This document shows positions 13,501 to 17,382 of a stretch of 17,382 nucleotides of DNA, in pieces. This DNA is from Candidatus Moraniibacteriota bacterium (GTDB taxonomy: Bacteria; Patescibacteriota; Minisyncoccia; Moranbacterales; UBA2206): contig JAPLXF010000044.1 of the NCBI GenBank assembly GCA_026396205.1, positions 1-17,382 of the forward strand, read 5' to 3'. Each line of letters starts with the position of its first letter. Position 1 is the stretch's first letter. The notes under the pieces were generated by a model that saw nothing but the letters and a program-made list of their open reading frames with translations, ran no database searches and was not told the origin of the DNA. A program made the translations under genes and the position numbers.

Positions 13501-13584
13501 TAAAAAGGGTACTGCTTCGTATAAATACAAAGTCGGCTTTTAGGGTTGAATGATAAATACAATTTATTATTAAAAAACCAGCTT

Positions 13585-16194
13585 ATGGATTTAAACCGTT
13601 TCACATTTAAAAGCCAGGAGGCGCTCCGGGTAGCGCACGAAGTGGCTCTCGGCAAGCTTCAGCAGCAAGTGGATATTTTCCATTTGTTTTATGCGTTGCT
13701 GGTGCAGAGCGATTCTATCGTGCCGCTGATCATTAAAAAATTAGAGGTTGACCCGGAATTGTTAAAGGTCAAATCGATGGAAGCCATAGAAAAATATCCG
13801 AAAATAACCGGCAATTTCATCGGGCAAATTTTTATCGCTCCGGAATTGATTGTGATTTTGAGCAATGCCGAACAGGAAGCTAAGAAGATCGGGGACGAAT
13901 TCATTTCCACCGAGCATTTGCTGTTGGCTTTTATTTCCACTAAAAGCAAAGTCAAGGATTTACTGGAAGCCAGCAAAATAAAATATGAAGAAGTGCTTAA
14001 GGTTATGTCAGAGGTGCGCGGTTCCCAGCGGGTAGATACGCCGGAACCGGAAAGCAAATATCAGGTATTGGAAAGATATACCCTGAATCTAACCGGGCTG
14101 GCGCGCGGAAAAAAACTGGATCCGGTTATCGGGCGCGACAGTGAAATCCGCCGGGTGATGCAGGTGCTTTCCCGCCGGACTAAAAATAATCCGGTGCTCA
14201 TCGGTGAAGCCGGAACCGGGAAAACCGCCATTGTCGAAGGCTTGGCGCAAAGGATTGCTGAAGGTGATGTGCCGGATACGCTGAAAGACAAGGAAATTAT
14301 CAATTTGGATCTGGGCTTATTGCTGGCCGGAGCCAAATTCCGCGGCGAATTCGAGGAAAGATTAAAAGCTATCTTGCAGGAAATCAACCGCAGCGCCGGG
14401 CGCTTCATTCTTTTTATTGATGAACTGCATACTTTGGTCGGCGCCGGAGCCGTGTAAGGGGCACTGGATGCTTCCAATATGCTGAAGCCGGCTTTAGCAC
14501 GCGGGCAAATCCGGGTAATCGGCGCGACGACTACCAAAGAATACCAAAAATATATTGAAAAAGACGCGGCTCTGGAGCGAAGATTCCAGCCGATTCTGGT
14601 AACGGAGCCTTCCATTGAAGACACCGTGGCCATTCTGCGCGGGCTCAAAGAAAAATATGAAGTGCACCACGGCGTAAAAATTACCGACGACGCAATTCAA
14701 GAAGCCGTCAAGCTTTCCGACCGCTATATTACCGACCGTTTTTTGCCGGACAAAGCGGTGGATTTGATTGATGAGGCTACCAGCGCCCTCCGCATGGAAA
14801 TTGATTCCATGCCGACGGAGATCGACACAATTGAACGGGTAATCCGCCGGATGGAAATTGAAAAAAAAGCGCTGGAGAAAGAAAAAAATGCCGATTATAA
14901 AAAACGCATCAAAGAGCTGAATAAAAAGCTTTCCAACGCCAAGGAACAATTTAAAAAACTGTCCTTGCAATGGAAAACAGAAAAAGACCTGATTGCCCAT
15001 ATCCGCCAACATTCGGCGGAAATTGAAAAACTGAAAAATGAAGCGGAAATTGCCGAACGCAAGTCTGAATTGGAAAAAGTGGCGGAAATCCGCTATGGAA
15101 AAATTCCGGAGCTGGAAAAGAAAATTGCGGAAGAAAAAAAGAAGCTGGATAATATCCAAAGCAAAAACCCGATTCTTAAGGAAGAGGTGACAGCGGAAAA
15201 TATTGCCGAAGTGGTTTCTCGCTGGACTGGCATCCCTGTGGCTAAAATGATGGAAAGCGAGATCGGCAAGCTTTCGCATATGGAAAAAGAGCTGGAAAAG
15301 CGGGTCATTGGGCAAAAAGAAGCCATCAAGGCGGTTTCCAATGCTATCCGGCGTTCCCGTGCCGGCATTGCCGAAAAACAACGGCCGATTGGATCCTTCA
15401 TATTTCTGGGACCGACCGGAGTCGGCAAGACTGAATTGGCCAGAGCTTTGGCTGAACTGCTTTTTAATGACGAAAAAGCCATTATCCGGGTGGATATGAG
15501 CGAATATATGGAATCGCATTCCGTTGCCAAGCTTATCGGTTCGCCGCCCGGCTATGTCGGCTATGAAGAAGGCGGCCAGCTGACGGAAATGGTGCGGCGC
15601 AAGCCCTACAGCGTTATTCTTTTTGATGAAATTGAAAAAGCGCATCCGCAAGTTTTCAACATTCTGCTGCAAGTTATGGACGATGGCCGGCTGACTGACA
15701 GCAAAGGCCGCATCATTAATTTTAAAAACACAGTTATCATAATGACTTCCAATGTCGGTTCGGATATCATTTACCGGAGCGGTTTGGGTTTCAGCGACGG
15801 AAAAAAACAGCAGCCGCTGGATGAAACTGAAATGCGGGAAAAAGTTTTCGGCTCTTTGCGCGAATGTTTCAAGCCGGAATTCCTCAACCGGGTTGATGAA
15901 ATTATTATTTTCCATCCCATCACCCAGCCGATATTGAGACAGATTGTGGATTTGCAGCTGGCGTTGACGCAAAAAAGGCTGAAGGAGCAGAATATTATCC
16001 TTCAAATTTCCGGAAAAACCAAGAAATATCTGGCTGAAAAAGGTTTTGAACCGCTTTTTGGGGCCCGGCCGCTCAAGCGCGTTATCCAAAATGAAATTTT
16101 GGACGAGTTGGCATTTCGGGTAATCGAGGGTAAAGTAAAGGAGGGCAGTAAGGTTAAAATCGACACCGACGGAAAGAAAATAATTTTTATCTAA
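13585..16194 (+). pseudogene. clpB: clpB disaggregase gene interrupted by an in-frame TAA
   Basis: The full reading frame codes for 869 positions with ClpB architecture: Clp-N domain (from MDLNRFTFKSQEAL), NBD1 with Walker A GEAGTGKT (207-214) and Walker B FIDELH (277-282), the long coiled-coil M domain (about 403-525), which marks ClpB and not ClpA/ClpC, and NBD2 with GPTGVGKT (609-616) and ILFDEIE (678-684). Codon 291 (14455-14457) is TAA, in GAGAV-stop-GALDASNM, where relatives have Glu or Asp; one G-to-T change from GAA explains it. The frame is otherwise open on both sides. The upstream piece (13585-14457) lacks half of NBD1. The downstream piece could restart at ATG 14479 but would lack Walker A of NBD1. 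I chose ATG 13585 over an in-frame TTG at 13546 from the family N terminus. A sequencing error remains possible. Confidence 0.88.
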
Positions 16195-16214
16195 TTAATT
16201 TGTATATTACACGT

Positions 16215-16256
16215 TCCATGTTATGTGCTATGTGTTATGTGCTCCATGACCTATGT
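16215..16256 (+). repeat. Three degenerate 14-bp tandem units at the start of a membrane-protein gene
   Basis: The units TCCATGTTATGTGC (16215-16228), TATGTGTTATGTGC (16229-16242) and TCCATGACCTATGT (16243-16256) follow each other without gaps. TTATGTGCT recurs exactly at 16221 and 16235, and TCCATG recurs at 16215 and 16243. The last unit contains the ATG of the following gene at 16253. It may be slippage-prone; no function is evident. Confidence 0.6.
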
Positions 16257-16990
16257 TTCTAAAACTCCAGCCGATTATTTACAGTTTGTTCTTTTTGGGC
16301 GGTTTGGAATTGATTATTTTAAAGCCGGAATGGATTTTTTATATTTTGGCGGCGCTTTTTTTCCTGGCGATTTTTCAAGGCAAAAAAGTGGGAGGCAAGT
16401 GGTTTTTTTCAATCCTGCCGGTTTTCTTCGCGCTTTCTTCCATAGCGCTTCTCTATTTAATTTCCATTCACTTTGAACAGCAAATTTTTATTATTCTGGT
16501 AGCGCTGATGTATTATCTGTCATTGCTGGGAGCTTACCGTTTGGGGCAATATGACGGCGACCAGACTGCCAAAGGCATGAATGTGGCGGCTTCTCTGGCA
16601 ACGGTTTTTTTCACTTATGCCAGCACCTACGGGCTCTATCTCAATTTTGATGTCCCGCTGTATTGGCTGATGCTGGTTTATCTTCTAGTAACGCTTCTGG
16701 TGAGTTTCCAATACTTTTCTATCATCGAAGCCGACGCTAAAAAAGTCTGGACTTTCAGTTTTTTGCTGGCGCTGGTTATGGTGGAAATGGTGTGGGCGAT
16801 GAACTTCTGGCCCTTCGGATACTTGACAACCGGCGTAATTGCGCTTATTCTCTATTACATTCTCTGGGACCTCACGCAAAGCTACTTTTTGAACCTTTTA
16901 AGCCAAAAGAGAGTGGTAGCCAATCTGGTTTTTTTCTCATTTTTGATTGTTCTGGTGCTTTTAAGCGCCAAGTGGACTCCAGTTATTTAG
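16253..16990 (+). CDS. Polytopic membrane protein of unknown function
   Basis: A 245-residue, strongly hydrophobic protein with roughly seven or eight predicted transmembrane helices and short loops. The loop residues RLGQYDGDQTAKGMN and EADAKKVW are the only extended polar stretches. I know no catalytic motif in it. The start at 16253 is chosen because it is the first in-frame ATG before the first helix; the upstream tandem repeats supply several other ATG triplets out of frame or too early, and there is no Shine-Dalgarno. It lies 58 bases after clpB and ends 12 bases before an HtrA-like protease gene, so it is probably co-transcribed with the latter and could act with it at the membrane. 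That link is by position only. Confidence 0.75.
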   Translation: MFLKLQPIIYSLFFLGGLELIILKPEWIFYILAALFFLAIFQGKKVGGKWFFSILPVFFALSSIALLYLISIHFEQQIFIILVALMYYLSLLGAYRLGQYDGDQTAKGMNVAASLATVFFTYASTYGLYLNFDVPLYWLMLVYLLVTLLVSFQYFSIIEADAKKVWTFSFLLALVMVEMVWAMNFWPFGYLTTGVIALILYYILWDLTQSYFLNLLSQKRVVANLVFFSFLIVLVLLSAKWTPVI

Positions 16991-17002
16991 AGCAGAAACG
17001 TT

Positions 17003-17382
17003 ATGAAAATAAGCAAAGCAGCCTTTTTTTTTATATTAATTTTCTTTATCGGCGGAATCGGCGGCGTATTTATGGACCATTATATCCTTCCGCATCTGGC
17101 GGCTACGCGGCTTTTTTCCAAATATGATTTCCTTCGCCAGTATTCCGAAGGCGTTACGGTCATCAACCGGACCGAACAGGTATTAGTCAAGGAAGATGCT
17201 TCTGTGGAAAAAATTTCCAGCCAGGTCGCTTCTTCGATGGTTAATATCCTTTCCTATAAAAAAATGGACGCAAAAAACGGAACGGGAGTAATTGCCACCA
17301 GCGACGGATTGATAATGACTTATGCGTCCGCTATTATTCCGGACGCTACTTATAAAGTGACTATTTTTGACGGCCGAATTTT
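17003..17382 (+). CDS. N-terminal part of an HtrA-like (S1C) serine protease homologue
   Basis: The frame is open from ATG 17003 to the window edge, giving 126 residues of a longer protein. A signal anchor (about 7-24, FFFILIFFIGGIGGVF) is followed by an extracytoplasmic stretch and the start of a trypsin-like fold: KNGTGVIATSDGLIMT (92-106) then KVTIFDGR. This matches the HtrA/DegP pattern GSGVI..DGYIVTNxHV. The position of the catalytic His appears to be Ser (S109 in TYASAII), so the enzyme may be inactive. Asp and Ser of the triad and any PDZ domain lie beyond the window. It begins 12 bases after the membrane-protein gene. Confidence 0.72.
   Translation, partial: MKISKAAFFFILIFFIGGIGGVFMDHYILPHLAATRLFSKYDFLRQYSEGVTVINRTEQVLVKEDASVEKISSQVASSMVNILSYKKMDAKNGTGVIATSDGLIMTYASAIIPDATYKVTIFDGRI

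Noticed and set aside
13546..13584. TTG start adding 13 residues to ClpB
   Set aside because: ClpB normally begins at MDLNRFTFK-like sequence; no ribosome site supports the TTG and the extra residues resemble intergenic AT-rich DNA.
14455..14457. Stop-codon reassignment in this genome
   Set aside because: TAA ends many intact genes here (for example lepA and the methyltransferase), and the known CPR recoding concerns UGA.
14494..16089. Long open frame on the - strand (531 codons)
   Set aside because: It lies wholly antisense to clpB; the translation is Phe/Asn-rich low-quality sequence with no motif, whereas the + strand gives clear ClpB domains.
1..17382. CRISPR array, tRNA, rRNA or transposase
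   Set aside because: No regularly spaced repeats with spacers, no tRNA-like cloverleaf that I could see, no rRNA-like segment and no transposase or integrase motif in any frame.

Overview
This window looks like part of a Patescibacteria (Candidate Phyla Radiation) chromosome, most likely Parcubacteria-like. The grounds are the gene set and its order: a group-4 glycosyltransferase, a DUF4012 membrane protein and MurJ in tight succession; a 36-codon membrane ORF before an FtsB/DivIC-like protein and a membrane-anchored parvulin; a tiny ferredoxin; and mostly leaderless-looking promoters. This is inference, because the window holds no rRNA or other marker that would fix the lineage. Every gene I can support lies on the + strand.

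Layout. (1) Positions 1-245: the 3' end of an unidentified gene and its terminator. (2) Positions 261-5664: an envelope operon of glycosyltransferase, DUF4012 protein and MurJ lipid II flippase, started by an extended -10 box six bases before the ATG. (3) Positions 5661-6917: two unrecognised soluble proteins, each with its own promoter, strong Shine-Dalgarno and terminator. (4) Positions 6918-8833: lepA (elongation factor 4) with a near-ideal promoter seven bases before the ATG. (5) Positions 8834-11425: an AT-rich type II restriction-modification pair (HTH-fused TSPPY methyltransferase and TdeIII-like endonuclease). Its promoter is embedded in a perfect 23-bp palindrome. (6) Positions 11481-11666: a second, decayed copy of the last 61 codons of lepA, so the RM cassette sits between direct repeats of the lepA 3' end. 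(7) Positions 11667-17382: a run of small membrane ORF, FtsB/DivIC-like protein, parvulin, ferredoxin, ClpB, polytopic membrane protein and the start of an HtrA-like protease, which together suggest cell division, envelope folding and protein quality control.

Most notable points. The lepA repeats differ almost only at synonymous positions, so the second copy came from a diverged functional lepA and is not a simple local duplication. lepA carries an in-frame insertion of about 24 residues bounded by perfect 14-bp inverted repeats, and two smaller hairpin insertions lie in the glycosyltransferase and DUF4012 genes. clpB is cut by one in-frame TAA where family members have an acidic residue. The HtrA-like protein appears to have Ser in place of the catalytic His. 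The RM promoter palindrome next to an HTH-fused methyltransferase suggests autoregulation.

Limits: family names come from recognising motifs by eye, promoters are consensus matches only, and no database search was run.
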